64,000 bases of DNA from Hanleya hanleyi (taxonomy: Eukaryota > Mollusca > Polyplacophora > Lepidopleurida > Hanleyidae), in contig JAVTVY010025112.1 of the NCBI GenBank assembly GCA_036873755.1, positions 39,182 to 103,181 on the forward strand, written 5' to 3'. Position numbers and translations under genes: made by a program. The notes under the pieces are model-generated. The model had not been told where the DNA came from and ran no database searches. It was given only the letters and a program-made list of their open reading frames with translations. This document shows positions 38,601 through 46,868 of this stretch, in pieces. Positions within the stretch are counted from its first letter, which is position 1. Each line of letters starts with the position of its first letter.

Positions 38601-39058
38601 GTTCTCTTCGCAAAAACTGCATGATAAATTAGTAAATTATAATCAGATATAAAATAAAATAGGTATTTTTTTCATGCAGAATACCCACTTTTTTATGCGG
38701 AAAAATACAAATTTTGAAGAAATCTGACGAAAATATCACTTTTCTGGCACCGCACGTGGTCACCATTTTGAATTTACCTATGATTCACTGCACGGAGGGT
38801 AATGTCAGATGGGCTCGAAATGACCCCAATATGATAATCTACAAAGTCACGGAGTATCAGCTCCCAATTTTCTGTGATTCCGTAGATAGGAGCAAAAAAG
38901 TGCGGAAATATTGTTCATATTTCATTTATACATACCTTCGCAGGTAGTGTCATCCCAGTTCAAACGGACACTTCCACTGTTGTCCAAACAAATACACTCC
39001 GATGAATTGAAAGATTTGCTCACACAAAACTGGGAACATTTCCTTTGAGCACAACTCG
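17108..39058 (-). CDS. Gene B: EGF-propeller-EGF-propeller-EGF-sushi-glycine-rich protein (18 exons, 5' end not seen)
   Basis: Exons: 39058-38936, 37755-37556, 37183-37111, 36904-36751, 36231-36103, 34165-34048, 33622-33472, 32839-32720, 30471-30323, 29927-29837, 29587-29428, 29096-28981, 26436-26268, 25784-25576, 25335-25186, 24289-24113, 22452-22258, 17619-17108. All borders are GT/AG, phases agree at every junction, and the sum gives about 997 residues before a TAG stop. The order is EGF, six-exon YWTD-type propeller, EGF, six-exon propeller, EGF, sushi, ALK/LTK-type glycine-rich domain. The propeller-EGF units are LDL-receptor-related in style. No transmembrane segment is seen, so a secreted ligand-binding or matrix protein is inferred. 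The first visible exon begins in phase 1, so 5' exons are missing; the 14.8-kb palindrome lies immediately upstream. The least certain border is the start of exon 14. Confidence 0.8.
18956..22137. mobile_element. 3.2-kb element with about 280-bp terminal inverted repeats, in a gene B intron
   Basis: TGAATATAGCTAATGATAG at 18956 is mirrored by CTATCATTAGCTATATTCA ending at 22137. Homology continues inward for about 280 bp on the left (to about 19232) and 380 bp on the right, where an internal segment (GGTCAGAGCTGACCTGCTGA) is duplicated. The interior holds no gene. It carries two diverged copies of a dispersed repeat (TTGTCAGTACGTCGGCAT at 19312, again at 19818) and a long array of TTACGA-like words. 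It lies between the two glycine-rich exons, so it is spliced out. Confidence 0.75.
20765..21660. repeat. Array of degenerate TTACGA/TTGCGA words with orientation switches
   Basis: From about 20770 to 20985 the words TTACGA, TTGCGA and GTGCGA recur every 10-15 bp on the plus strand (for example GATGTATTTGCGAACGTTTA). From about 21120 to 21350 the complement TCGTAA/TCGCAA takes over, then the first orientation returns to 21650. The spacing is irregular and the text between the words differs, so it is not an ordinary tandem repeat. Confidence 0.7.
22258..22452 (-). CDS. Gene B: glycine-rich domain, first exon
   Basis: A 195-nt exon reads [20 protein letters not shown] then ICIGGGGGG and a Gly/Arg/Ser-rich stretch. 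The F.Y.G.F..P.GV..V.V...GGGGGG pattern matches the start of ALK/LTK-type glycine-rich domains. The acceptor was set by phase (GCGAG|GG at 22452) and could be a few bases off. It joins the next exon as [11 protein letters not shown]. Confidence 0.75.
22453..24112. other. Intron of gene B, nothing recognised
   Basis: AT-rich sequence without coding signals or clear repeats, apart from the glycine-rich acceptor tract next to 22453. Confidence 0.5.
24113..24289 (-). CDS. Gene B: sushi (CCP) exon
   Basis: A 177-nt phase 1-1 exon between CTTCCAG and GTAATT. It reads [15 protein letters not shown] ... [15 protein letters not shown] ... [16 protein letters not shown]. Four cysteines, the GFTV..EC and NGSW..P.C segments are diagnostic of a complement-control module. 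The open frame in the opposite direction is a shadow. Confidence 0.85.
25186..25335 (-). CDS. Gene B: third EGF-like exon
   Basis: A 150-nt phase 1-1 exon after TTTCAG reads [20 protein letters not shown] then [18 protein letters not shown]. Six cysteines in EGF spacing follow the second propeller. Its donor GTACGT (25185) is unusual but phase-correct into the sushi exon. Confidence 0.8.
25576..26436 (-). CDS. Gene B: second propeller, exons 13-14
   Basis: Exon 26436-26268 reads [17 protein letters not shown] ... [15 protein letters not shown] and is clear. Exon 25784-25576 is less certain at its 5' border: an AG after TAG at 25785 gives the required phase and the reading ...[20 protein letters not shown] and [16 protein letters not shown]. 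It ends at A|GTGAGT, which joins the next EGF as [11 protein letters not shown]. The poor fit of its first 25 residues to a blade suggests that border could be wrong. Confidence 0.6.
26983..27936. mobile_element. Non-autonomous TIR element (AGGGGAGATTGGGGTACA ends)
   Basis: TAGGGGAGATTGGGGTACA at 26982 is mirrored by GTACCCCAATCTCCCCTA ending at 27936. GGGGCA/GTGGGACA words recur inside both ends and in the middle (27351, 27693-27752). No coding frame is seen. It lies in a gene B intron. Confidence 0.75.
28981..30471 (-). CDS. Gene B: second propeller, exons 9-12
   Basis: Exons 30471-30323, 29927-29837, 29587-29428 and 29096-28981. Signatures are [53 protein letters not shown] and [19 protein letters not shown]. 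The join DEK|VYWSD is in phase 0 and ENL|SVIKL in phase 1. Blade motifs are looser than in the first propeller. Confidence 0.8.
31189..31570. mobile_element. Possible MITE with CCGCCATG-type inverted ends
   Basis: CACCCGCCATGTCATTTTGA at 31190 pairs with TTTTAAAATGGCATGGCGGT near 31550. There is no gene between. Gene B intron. Confidence 0.4.
32720..32839 (-). CDS. Gene B: second EGF-like exon
   Basis: A 120-nt phase 1-1 exon between TTTTCTAG and GTAAGG reads [20 protein letters not shown] then [18 protein letters not shown]. The NGGCQHLC and CACAFGYRL segments are the standard LRP-type EGF that follows each propeller. Confidence 0.85.
33472..34165 (-). CDS. Gene B: first propeller, exons 6-7
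   Basis: Exons 34165-34048 ([20 protein letters not shown] ...) and 33622-33472 ([20 protein letters not shown] ...) complete the first propeller. The second ends [16 protein letters not shown] in phase 1, leading straight into the next EGF exon (FYFNPCG). Confidence 0.8.
34217..34468 (+). repeat. 32-bp minisatellite, 8 copies
   Basis: The unit ACGAAGGAGACAATACTAGG plus TATGCCGGATAA recurs with substitutions. It lies about 50 bp beyond exon 34165-34048 in the intron of gene B. Confidence 0.85.
36103..37755 (-). CDS. Gene B: first YWTD-type propeller, exons 2-5
   Basis: Exons 37755-37556, 37183-37111, 36904-36751 and 36231-36103 join in frame. Blade signatures are [52 protein letters not shown] and [16 protein letters not shown] (the last spans the next junction). 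The Tyr/Phe-Trp-x-Asp motif and the following ...LDG/MDG turns are typical of six-bladed LDL-receptor propellers. The border at 37111 (GAAG|GTATG) was set by phase. Confidence 0.75.
38172..38336. mobile_element. Small foldback MITE
   Basis: GGTTTTCCGTCCTCTA at 38178 is mirrored by TAGAGGACGGAAATC at 38310, and GAATGGTAACACGGAATTG by CAATTCCGTTTTACCATCC nearer the middle. Gene B intron. Confidence 0.65.
38936..39058 (-). CDS. Gene B: first EGF-like exon
   Basis: A 123-nt phase 1-1 exon reads [20 protein letters not shown] then [20 protein letters not shown]. Six cysteines in EGF spacing (C-C-C-C-C-C) precede the first propeller, as in LRP-type proteins. It joins directly to the exon at 37755 as [11 protein letters not shown]. 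Confidence 0.8.
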
Positions 39059-39819
39059 CTGAAACAAATTATCAGAGTGCGTATTAAATGAATTGATATA
39101 TCAATCTCTTCCCGACATTATTATTCATATCACCACTACCACATTGTGTTTGGTCAAAGAATATGAGAAGTTTTATGAGGGTACTAAATACTAGTTTGAT
39201 TATTCGACTGATTAGATCAATGATGTGTTTAGATCTAGAAAACTTCTGTTTACAGAGTTGCCTGAATTCTTTTTTAAAATATTTATTTAAAATTGAACAA
39301 CATCAGGATATGGGTATTCAACAGTATATGTTGCGCACCAATTTTGGTATTTGTTTTCGGATTCACTTCAAATTGGTTTCTGTATCCTAGGTTACTTTCT
39401 TCAAAGCTCGTTCTTAAGTAATCGTTTTAACATTGGTTTGAATCTCACATATCTGTGCAGTACATGTAGCTAAGTCAGGCATAAGTAGTATATAAAACTG
39501 AAATTCCCTATTATTTATGCAAATTTGTGGCGGTCACGTGGCGGCTCTCGTCCAATCAGAAGCGAGTATTTCAAATTGACCAAAAAACTACCTCCAGCAC
39601 AGGAGAGTTCCAATTTTTCCAGGTCAAAAATAGTTCCATGTATTCATCCGCGGTGATGCGGTCTGGCAGCAATTTTGGCGGTGATGCGGTCGCGGAAAAA
39701 AGCTTCCGCGAGAAAAAGTAGTCCCTAGATAAAATGGTCCGATTGGGTCGAGTGAGGTATCCATGTGAAGCATTCATGAAGGGGCATCTAATGGACTGGG
39801 TGTGGGGTTGAAATATCGG

Positions 39820-40080
39820 CCTTCTGCGCATGCGCGGTGGCCGAAGGGTATGAAAATAGCCTTTTTGGAGCTAGGGAGCCCCTAATGGTCCAATGGGGTC
39901 GAGTGAGGTATCAATGTGAAGCATTCATGAAGGGGCATCTAATGGCCTGGGTGTGGGGTTGACATATCGGCATTCTGCGCATGCGCGGTGGCCCAAGGGT
40001 ATGGAAATAGACGTTTTGGGAGCTAGGGGAGCCACTAATGGGCCGATGGAGTTCTATGAGGTATCCATGTGAAGCCTAGA
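39820..40080. repeat. Outer repeats of the left arm with NRF1-type palindrome, about 150 bp period
   Basis: Two near-copies share CCAATGGGGTCGAGTGAGGT, GAAGCATTCATGAAGGGGCA and CTGCGCATGCGCGGTGGCC. The mirror block is at about 53870-54070. Confidence 0.7.
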
Positions 40081-40369
40081 TGAAGGAGTATCTAATGGGC
40101 CGGGTGGGTGCATGTAAAATTTTTCCTGAAAAAAAAAAACGAAAACGGACTTTATCGAAAAATCCGGGAAAATGCCTATATGGGGTATGGGGGATATATA
40201 GGTCGCCGGGCTTAACGGGGTTTGCCTATCAATAGAGTTATCTGCCCCTAGTTCCAGGGTGGGTGTATGTAAAATTTTTCCTGAAAAAATACGGAACACG
40301 GACTTTATCCTAAATTACGTGAAAATGCCTATATGGGGTATGGAAGGTATAGGACCATCCTGGGAAACC

Positions 40370-40870
40370 TACTTCTCAACATTTGCGGTATAGGTTGTGG
40401 GGTCTCGTTTTCTTAGTCTCGTCAAGACAAACATCATAGGAAGTGTCCCGGAGCGAATCGGTGAAATTTTTGAAAAAGTACGATATAGCCTCATATAGTC
40501 CCATACTGGGGTATAGGACCGATGTTTGTCCCCCTGGGAAACGTACTTCTATACATTTGCGGTAGGGTTGTGGGGTCTCGTTTTACTCGTCTCGTCATTT
40601 AGAACATGATAGGAAGTGTCCCCGTGCGAATCGGTGAAATCTTTGAAAAAGTACGATATAGCCCCATATAGACATATATATATAAATATATATTCCCATA
40701 CTGGAATATAGGTTCAATGTTTGTCCCCCTGGGAAATCTACTTCTATACATTTGCGGTAGGGTTGTGGGGTCTCGTTTTTCACGTCTCGTCATTTAGAAC
40801 ATGATAGGAAGTGTTGCGGAGCGAATCGGTGAAATTTTTGAAAAAAGTCACCAAGGCCTGGGTAGGCCCA
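40370..40870. repeat. About 180-bp repeats of the left arm, three copies
   Basis: Shared words GTTGTGGGGTCTCGTTTT, AACATGATAGGAAGTGT and GAATCGGTGAAATTTTTGAA. The mirror block is at about 53130-53600. Short open frames here are repeat shadows. Confidence 0.8.
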
Positions 40871-41369
40871 TAGGCCTATACTGCATGGCTATGGGTGTAT
40901 AGGGCCATACGGGGTGGACATGTTGGAGTCTAGGTCAGTCACTGGTGGTCCAATGGGGTCGAGTGAGGTCTTATTTTGAAGCTCTCGTGAAGGAGCATCC
41001 CACTGGGCTAATGGTTCGTCCGTGTTCAATAGTCTGCGCATGCGCAGCCTAGCCCGTAGTAGAGAAAACAGGCATTTTCGGGGTATGTGGGTGTGTGTTT
41101 GGGGTAGAGATGGACTATTCACGGTCCGAATGGGTCGTAGAAGGTGTCAAAGTGAAGCTTGTGTGGGTTAGAGTCAGGATGGCGTGTTTTTAAGTGCAAG
41201 TCGCGTCAATCTGTGCATGCGCAGCCTGGCCGTAGTAGAGAAAACAGGCATTTTTGGGGTATGTGGGTGTGTGTTTGGGGTAGAGATGGACTATTCACGG
41301 TCCGAATGCGTCCTGGAAGGTGTCATTTTGTAGCTCTCGGGGTGTAGACCCCGATTTGGGGCTGTTCAC

Positions 41370-41800
41370 AGCATCTGTGACGTCATTGGTGACGTCATCA
41401 GTACGAGTAGTAGCGAAAGTGTGCATTTTGGGGCAGTACAGGAAGGTATTTGGGGTAGGGATGCTTCATCCTCAGTCCGAATGCGTCGTGTGGGGTGTCA
41501 TCTTGTAGTTTTCGGCGTGCAGACCTCGATTTGAGGGCTGTCCACAGCATCTGTGACGTCATTTGTGACGTCATCAGTAGGAGTTGTGGTGAAAGTGAGC
41601 ATTTTGGGGCAGTGAAGGATGGTATTTGGTGTAGAGATGGACCATCCTTGGTCCCAATGCGTCATGGGCGGTGTCATGTTGTAGCTCTCGGGGTGTAGAC
41701 CCCAATTTGAGGGATAGCCACAGCATCTGTGACGTCATTGGTGACGTCATCAGTACGAGTAGTAGCGAAAGTGGGCATTGAAGGTTGTTACTTGGTGTAG
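41370..41800. promoter_or_regulatory. 176-bp repeats with paired CRE octamers, left arm outer block (3 units)
   Basis: Each unit holds two TGACGTCA words 13 bp apart (CTGTGACGTCATTGGTGACG...), followed by GTACGAGTAGTAGCGAAAGT. Units begin near 41375, 41551 and 41727. TGACGTCA is the CREB/ATF consensus; activity is inferred. Confidence 0.75.
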
Positions 41801-42407
41801 ACATGGACCATCCGCTGTGCGAAAGCGTCGTGTGAGGTGTCATCTTGTAGCAACGCCCAGCAACGCCATTCTGAATGCTTCAACGCCCTGGTGAAATAGC
41901 TCAGAAGTTTTGATATTCCATGGAATTGCCACTAATTCTTCGAAATGCAGTGACGCCCGTCAACGCCAGTCGTTACACCTTAACACTCTAACATAACGCC
42001 ATGATATAGACCGGAGAGAGAACAACAACAGCAACAACAACAACAAGGATGACACATGAGAGAACAACAACAACAAGAAGTTTTTTCGTATAGTTTATTC
42101 TCCCCAATGTTACATCATACCCACGCTGGGGGAGCCGCGTTGGGTATAATTACAATTCAAGAAGATTCTTGTCCAATCAGATGCCACCATTTGTATCTGT
42201 CATATTCGTTCCTGTCCGTTAGATGTATTCTCGGCTACTCTTGTCCAATCAGAAGTCGCCATTTCAGAAAGTTCCATCTTCGGCCATGTTCGCTCTGAAC
42301 CGTTTGTTCTAATCGTCATCGGGCAGGCCAGGATACCGTTGAGGCCACATATACTCAGATAGTTGTTTGTGCATTCTGAGTATCTATCAGTGCATGGGTG
42401 AATACTT

Positions 42408-43331
42408 TCATCCGATGGGGATGGTGGTCAGTTTAACCACGAAGAACGTAAAATTGGTCACCCTCTCCACTTGCCATTTTGTGTTTTGTCGTTGTTGTCG
42501 TACCCATTCCAAACTATCCACGCTGTCCAGTTCCTTCAGCATCGTCTCCAGTGACGCACGATGGATAATGGTGAAAGGCTGGTCAAACACCCGGATATTA
42601 TTGCTGGGATAAAAGTAACGGAGCTGGTCTGTCTCTTTATGGCGAAGAATGTATCCAAAAGTGAGATTTAACTTGAAGGTTGTATCTTGGTCGTTGAAGA
42701 TGGCTTCCACGTAGCTACGTAGACGGATGTTTTCTTCCAACGGGAAATTATATAAGTCCAATATCGGGCGATGCCGATGAAAACAGTGTCGGATCATGTA
42801 CCAATGGCGTCGATACATCTCACGCACTGGATGATCTTCGGGTAAGAGATCACTGGGAACATCCACCGCATCTTCCAGAAAAGGTTCGATGTTGTCAGGC
42901 GTATGACTCGAAACCGTAACGGTGGAGTCCGGCTGGAAATCCAGGCTCTTCTGAACTGTGGGTACAGGCGGGCTCTCCGTCATCGCATCACCCGTGGCGT
43001 TCGTCTCCCCGGGCTTATCTTCACTGGGTCTGACCTTTTGCGGCTCCTCTTCAGTAGGAAGTTGTCGCCCAAATCGTAGAGACAGGACATGAATCAAACG
43101 CTGATGCCGTCTTAACTGACTGCGTCGTTTGAAGAGTTGACCACATTCATAACATTGTTCCTTCGCACCCTTGTGGAGTGAGCGTTCGTGGCGCAGTAAA
43201 GCATCTTCCCGATTAAATGACCGTGCGCAGGTTATACAAGAATATAGTGTACCAGTGTGGATGGAGGACTCGTGTCGTCGCAAGTCTTCTGGGCGAGTAA
43301 ACAGCTTCTGACAAGTTGTGCAAGAGAACAT
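42408..43331 (-). CDS. Left-arm long C2H2 zinc-finger protein (307 aa)
   Basis: The start chosen is ATG at 43331 (MFSCTTCQ), because the initiator A lies at about 43355, leaving a leader of about 24 nt; Met codons further upstream would not be transcribed. Three or four C2H2 fingers fill residues 1-90 (CTTC..FTRPEDLRRHESSIH, CITCARSFNREDALLRHERS, CYECGQLFKRRSQLRRHQRL). A Pro/Glu/Asp-rich linker follows. The C-terminal 150 residues form an unnamed domain with MIRHCFHRHRPILDLYNF, FKLNLTFGYILRHKETDQLR and EWVRQQRQNTKWQVERVTN. Transcription runs outward from the palindrome centre. It differs from its mirror copy at seven residues. Its TATA box is altered to TGTAAAA. Confidence 0.8.
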   Translation of the reverse strand: MFSCTTCQKLFTRPEDLRRHESSIHTGTLYSCITCARSFNREDALLRHERSLHKGAKEQCYECGQLFKRRSQLRRHQRLIHVLSLRFGRQLPTEEEPQKVRPSEDKPGETNATGDAMTESPPVPTVQKSLDFQPDSTVTVSSHTPDNIEPFLEDAVDVPSDLLPEDHPVREMYRRHWYMIRHCFHRHRPILDLYNFPLEENIRLRSYVEAIFNDQDTTFKLNLTFGYILRHKETDQLRYFYPSNNIRVFDQPFTIIHRASLETMLKELDSVDSLEWVRQQRQNTKWQVERVTNFTFFVVKLTTIPIG

Positions 43332-43606
43332 ATCGGCTGTGGATCTGGAAATCATGAACACCGTAAAAAAATTGCCACTTTTACACGTTTTTCAGTGACC
43401 TTCGTGTCTTTTCGGCAACCTCCGTGTCTCTTCGGTCATCTCCGTATCTTTTCGGTGACGTCCGTGACTCTTCGGAAGTTAGAGGGGAGGTGACCGGCCT
43501 ATCGACCAATCAGAAGCCATCATTTCAGAAAGTTCAATCTTCGTTCAGTGTAACCTAAACGTCTTCGGGCAATCCATGATACTGAAGCTCGAAGCTCTTA
43601 CTTCTC

Positions 43607-43897
43607 TCATTCAACACTGAGATCAATCTCCATCGGCTCTTCAATCCGCGGCGAATCGACCTCCATGGGTTCTTCTATTCTCAGATCCATTCCGATAGAA
43701 ACTGAAATATCTGGTCTCGAGAGTGGCGAGCGTGACCCGTGTATAACATTTCGGTGACGACTCAATTGACTGGGATGCTTAAAGGCTATATCACAATCCG
43801 CACATGTATGCATGGGTACTTCGTGGCATGCACGTGTGTGACAACGCAAACTGTCCAAGCGATGAAGGCGCTTCGAGCAAGTTGTGCAAGAGAACAT
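43607..43897 (-). CDS. Left-arm short C2H2 zinc-finger protein (96 aa)
   Basis: It starts MFSCTTCSKRLHRLDSLRCH and has two C2H2 fingers (CTTC..H.RACH and CADCDIAFKHPSQLSRHRNV...H), then an acidic tail with a repeated RIEEPMEVDSP/RIEEPMEID. The first residues and the leader (TTTCCAGATCCACAGCCGAT) match the long gene, so the two are paralogues. TATAAGA lies about 28 bp before the initiator. Its mirror copy differs at two residues. Confidence 0.75.
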   Translation of the reverse strand: MFSCTTCSKRLHRLDSLRCHTRACHEVPMHTCADCDIAFKHPSQLSRHRNVIHGSRSPLSRPDISVSIGMDLRIEEPMEVDSPRIEEPMEIDLSVE

Positions 43898-44399
43898 ATC
43901 GGCTGTGGATCTGGAAATGATGAATGCCGTAAAACTTTCGGCTCTTATAGGCCAACATAGGAGTACCCGGATGTTCTACAGTCAGGGATGTACAAGAACC
44001 CGGATGTACCCGGATGTAAAAGTGCCCGGATGTTCACGAATGTACTACCATCCCGGACTTCTATCAGGCCCAGGTCCAGAAGCTCTCACGTCCTGCACCG
44101 AACTACTGCTCGGTAACCCGTGAGTGAATTAACCACGGTCGCATGCTGTAAAATGGGTCTCCGTCATGGCTCTGCAACCATAGGAATGGGCTTGTGAGAT
44201 CCAGAGGGACGTGTTAGACCATGTTACACATGCGCGTCTACACGTAGATCTACGTATGTAGTCCGTGATAAGTACTATTCTGATTGGTTAGTCCAAAAAG
44301 AGAGCAACAACAACAACAACAGCAAAGATTACAGGTCAATCCTTTTTATTAGCCCCTCCATCACAGCACATCCACGCTGGGGGAATCGCTATGGGTGTG

Positions 44400-44850
44400 T
44401 GGGATGTCCGCGTCATCTGTGACGTCATCGGTGACGTCATCGGTACGAGTAGTAGCGAAAGTGGACATTTTCCGGCAGTACATGAAGGTATTTGGGATCG
44501 AGATGGGCTATTCACGGTTCGAATGCGTCCTGGAAGGTGTCATCTTGTAGTTCTCGGGGTGTACATTCCGATTTGAGGGATGTCCGCGTCATCTGTGACG
44601 TCATAGGTGACGTCATCGGTACGAGTAGTAGCGAAAGTGGACATTTTCGGGCAGTACATGAAGGTATTTGGGATCGAGATGGGCTATTCACGGTTCGAAT
44701 GCGTCCTCGAAGGTGTCATCTTGTAGTTCTCGGGGTGTACATTCCGATTTGAGGAATGTTCGCGTCATCTGTGACGTCATCGGTGACGTCATCGGTACGA
44801 GTAGTAGCGAAAGTGGCCATTTTCGGGCAGTACATGAAGGTATTTGGGGT
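44400..44850. promoter_or_regulatory. 176-bp CRE-pair repeats, left arm inner block (3 units)
   Basis: Units at about 44412, 44588 and 44764 each carry CTGTGACGTCAT plus GTGACGTCATCGGTACGAG. Open frames of the type MGSRWAIHGSNAS read through them only because 176-bp units happen to lack stops. Confidence 0.8.
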
Positions 44851-44869
44851 CGAGATGGTGCGGTAGGAA

Positions 44870-45020
44870 TATCATTCTGCGCATGCGCAGACGCAATCCG
44901 GAGCTCTCGTCCAATGAGAAGCGAGTATTTCAAATCCGTCACAGAGCTCTCAGCCAATCAGAAGCGAGTATTTTGACCCGGTGCATTGTGGGCCATATCC
45001 AAGATGGCGGCACGTATGTT
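44870..45020. promoter_or_regulatory. Left inner cluster: NRF1, two CCAAT, two YY1-type sites
   Basis: TTCTGCGCATGCGCAGACG (NRF1 palindrome) is followed by TCGTCCAATGAGAAGCGAG and CAGCCAATCAGAAGCGAG (CCAAT boxes), then two CAAGATGGCGGCAC words (YY1 consensus, minus strand). The same set is mirrored at 45700-45860. Factor names rest on consensus words only. Confidence 0.7.
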
Positions 45021-45129
45021 CAAGATGGCGGCACATCCGGTGTCGAAAACTGGCCATCCCGTCGGGATGTGGTCACCTAGTGTCGAAAACTGGTCCTTGT
45101 ATGGGTCCTGCTAGACGTTTTGACGCCAT

Positions 45130-45600
45130 GATATAGACCGGAGAGAGAGAGAAAACAACAACAACATAGACCGGAGAGAGAGAGAGAAAACAACAACAAC
45201 AAGGATGACACATGAGGGAACAACAACAACAACAAGTCTTGGAGCTCCGGAGCTCATGGAACTCGGAGCTCCGGAGCTCCGACGCCACCACCGGGCGTTG
45301 ATGGGCGTTGCTACAAGAGAACTCGGAGCTCCGGAGCTCCGGAGCTCCGGAGGTCACTTCCACTTCTGTTCACGTGACCGGAACTGACCTTTGACCCCGG
45401 CGCGCGCGGTGTAAAGGTTTCCACCTCCGGAGCTACGGAGCTTCGAGTTCTCTTGTAGCAACGCCCGTCAACGCCCGGTGGTGGAGCTCCGGAGCTCCAA
45501 GACTTGTTGTTGTTGTTGTTCCCTCATGTGTCATCCTTGTTGTTGTTGTTTTCTCTCTCTCCGGTCTATGTTGTTGTTGTTTTCTCTCTCTCTCCGGTCT
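45130..45600. repeat. Palindrome centre: AAC/GTT runs, GGAGCTCC words and unpaired spacer
   Basis: Mirror pairs of CAACAACAACAAC/GTTGTTGTTGTTG and GGTCTAT/ATAGACC flank stacked GGAGCTCC palindromes (45240-45350 and 45425-45500). The unpaired middle, about 45354-45424, holds GTTCACGTGACC (E-box palindrome) and a CGCGCGCGG run. This centre could extrude as a cruciform. Confidence 0.8.
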
Positions 45601-45699
45601 ATATCATGGCGTCAAAACGTCTAGCAGGACCCATGCAAGGACCAGTTTTCGACACTAGGTGACCACATCCCGACGGAATGGCCAGTTTTCGACACCGGA

Positions 45700-45865
45700 T
45701 GTGCCGCCATCTTGAACATACGTGCCGCCATCTTGGATATGGCCCATAATGCACCGGGTCAAAATACTCGCTTCTGATTGGCTGAGAGCTCTGTGACGAT
45801 TTGAAATACTCGCTTCTGATTGGACGAGAGCTCCGCATTGCGTCTGCGCATGCGCAGAATGATAT
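45700..45865. promoter_or_regulatory. Right inner cluster: YY1-type, CCAAT, NRF1 sites
   Basis: Mirror of 44870-45020: two GTGCCGCCATCTTG words, two CTTCTGATTGG words and TCTGCGCATGCGCAGAATG. Both orientations face outward toward the CRE repeats and genes. Confidence 0.7.
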
Positions 45866-45879
45866 TCCTACCGCACCAT

Positions 45880-46380
45880 CTCGACCCCAAATACCTTCAT
45901 GTACTGCCCGAAAATGGCCACTTTCGCTACTACTCGTACCGATGACGTCACCGATGACGTCACAGATGACGCGAACATCCCTCAAATCGGAATGTACACC
46001 CCGAGAACTACAAGATGACACCTTCGAGGACGCATTCGAACCGTGAATAGCCCATCTCGATCCCAAATACCTTCATGTACTGCCCGAAAATGTCCACTTT
46101 CGCTACTACTCGTACCGATGACGTCACCGATGACGTCACAGATGACGCGAACATCCCTCAAATCGGAATGTACACCCCGAGAACTACAAGATGACACCTT
46201 CCAGGACGCATTCGAACCGTGAATAGCCCATCTCGATCCCAAATACCTTCATGTACTGCCCGGAAATGTCCACTTTCGCTACTACTCGTACCGATGACGT
46301 CACCGATGACGTCACAGATGACGCGGACATCCCACACACCCATAGCGATTCCCCCAGCGTGGATGTGCTGTGATGGAGGG
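45880..46380. promoter_or_regulatory. 176-bp CRE-pair repeats, right arm inner block (3 units) ending at a poly(A) signal
   Basis: Three units with GATGACGTCACCGATGACGT. Immediately after, CCCCCAGCGTGG precedes AATAAA at 46384 and a GTTGTTGTTGTTG stretch, the layout of a transcript end. This suggests a non-coding transcript across the repeats, which is inference. Confidence 0.65.
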
Positions 46381-46383
46381 GCT

Positions 46384-46430
46384 AATAAAAAGGATTGACC
46401 TGTAATCTTTGCTGTTGTTGTTGTTGTTGC
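46384..46430 (+). terminator. Poly(A) signal with GT-rich downstream run
   Basis: AATAAA at 46384-46389 is followed within 25-40 bp by TTTGCTGTTGTTGTTG. The same pattern follows the long zinc-finger gene at 48668. Confidence 0.6.
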
Positions 46431-46719
46431 TCTCTTTTTGGACTAACCAATCAGAATAGTACTTATCACGGACTACATACGTAGAGCTACGTGTAGACGC
46501 GCATGTGTAACATGGTCTAACACGTCCCTCTGGATCTCACAAGCCCATTCCTATGGTTGCAGAGCCATGACGGAGACCCATCCCTATGCGACTCGCATTT
46601 TACAGCATGCGACCGTGGTTAATTCACTCACGGGTTACCGAGCAGTAGTTCGGTGCAGGACATGAGAGCTTCTGGACCTGGGCCTGATAGAAGTCCGGGA
46701 TGGTAGTACATTCGTGAAC

Positions 46720-46850
46720 ATCCGGGCACTTTTACATCCGGGACTTTTACATCCGGGTACATCCGGGTTCTTGTACATCCCTGACTGTAGAACATCCGGG
46801 TACTCCTATGTTGGCCTATAAGAGCCGAAAGTTTTACGGCATTCATCATT
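46720..46850 (+). promoter_or_regulatory. Promoter of the right-arm short zinc-finger gene
   Basis: Five or six ACATCCGGG words (46725-46800; ETS-like core on the other strand) precede TATAAGA at 46817-46823. The initiator-like TTCATCATT has its A at 46845, 28 bp downstream. The leader TTTCCAGATCCACAGCCGAT then leads to ATG at 46869. Confidence 0.7.
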
Positions 46851-46868
46851 TCCAGATCCACAGCCGAT

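Noticed and set aside
44391..46343. Long open frames such as MGSRWAIHGSNAS... in both arms
   Set aside because: They read through 176-bp CRE repeats in several frames, start within the repeat, and have no homologous fold; they are repeat shadows.
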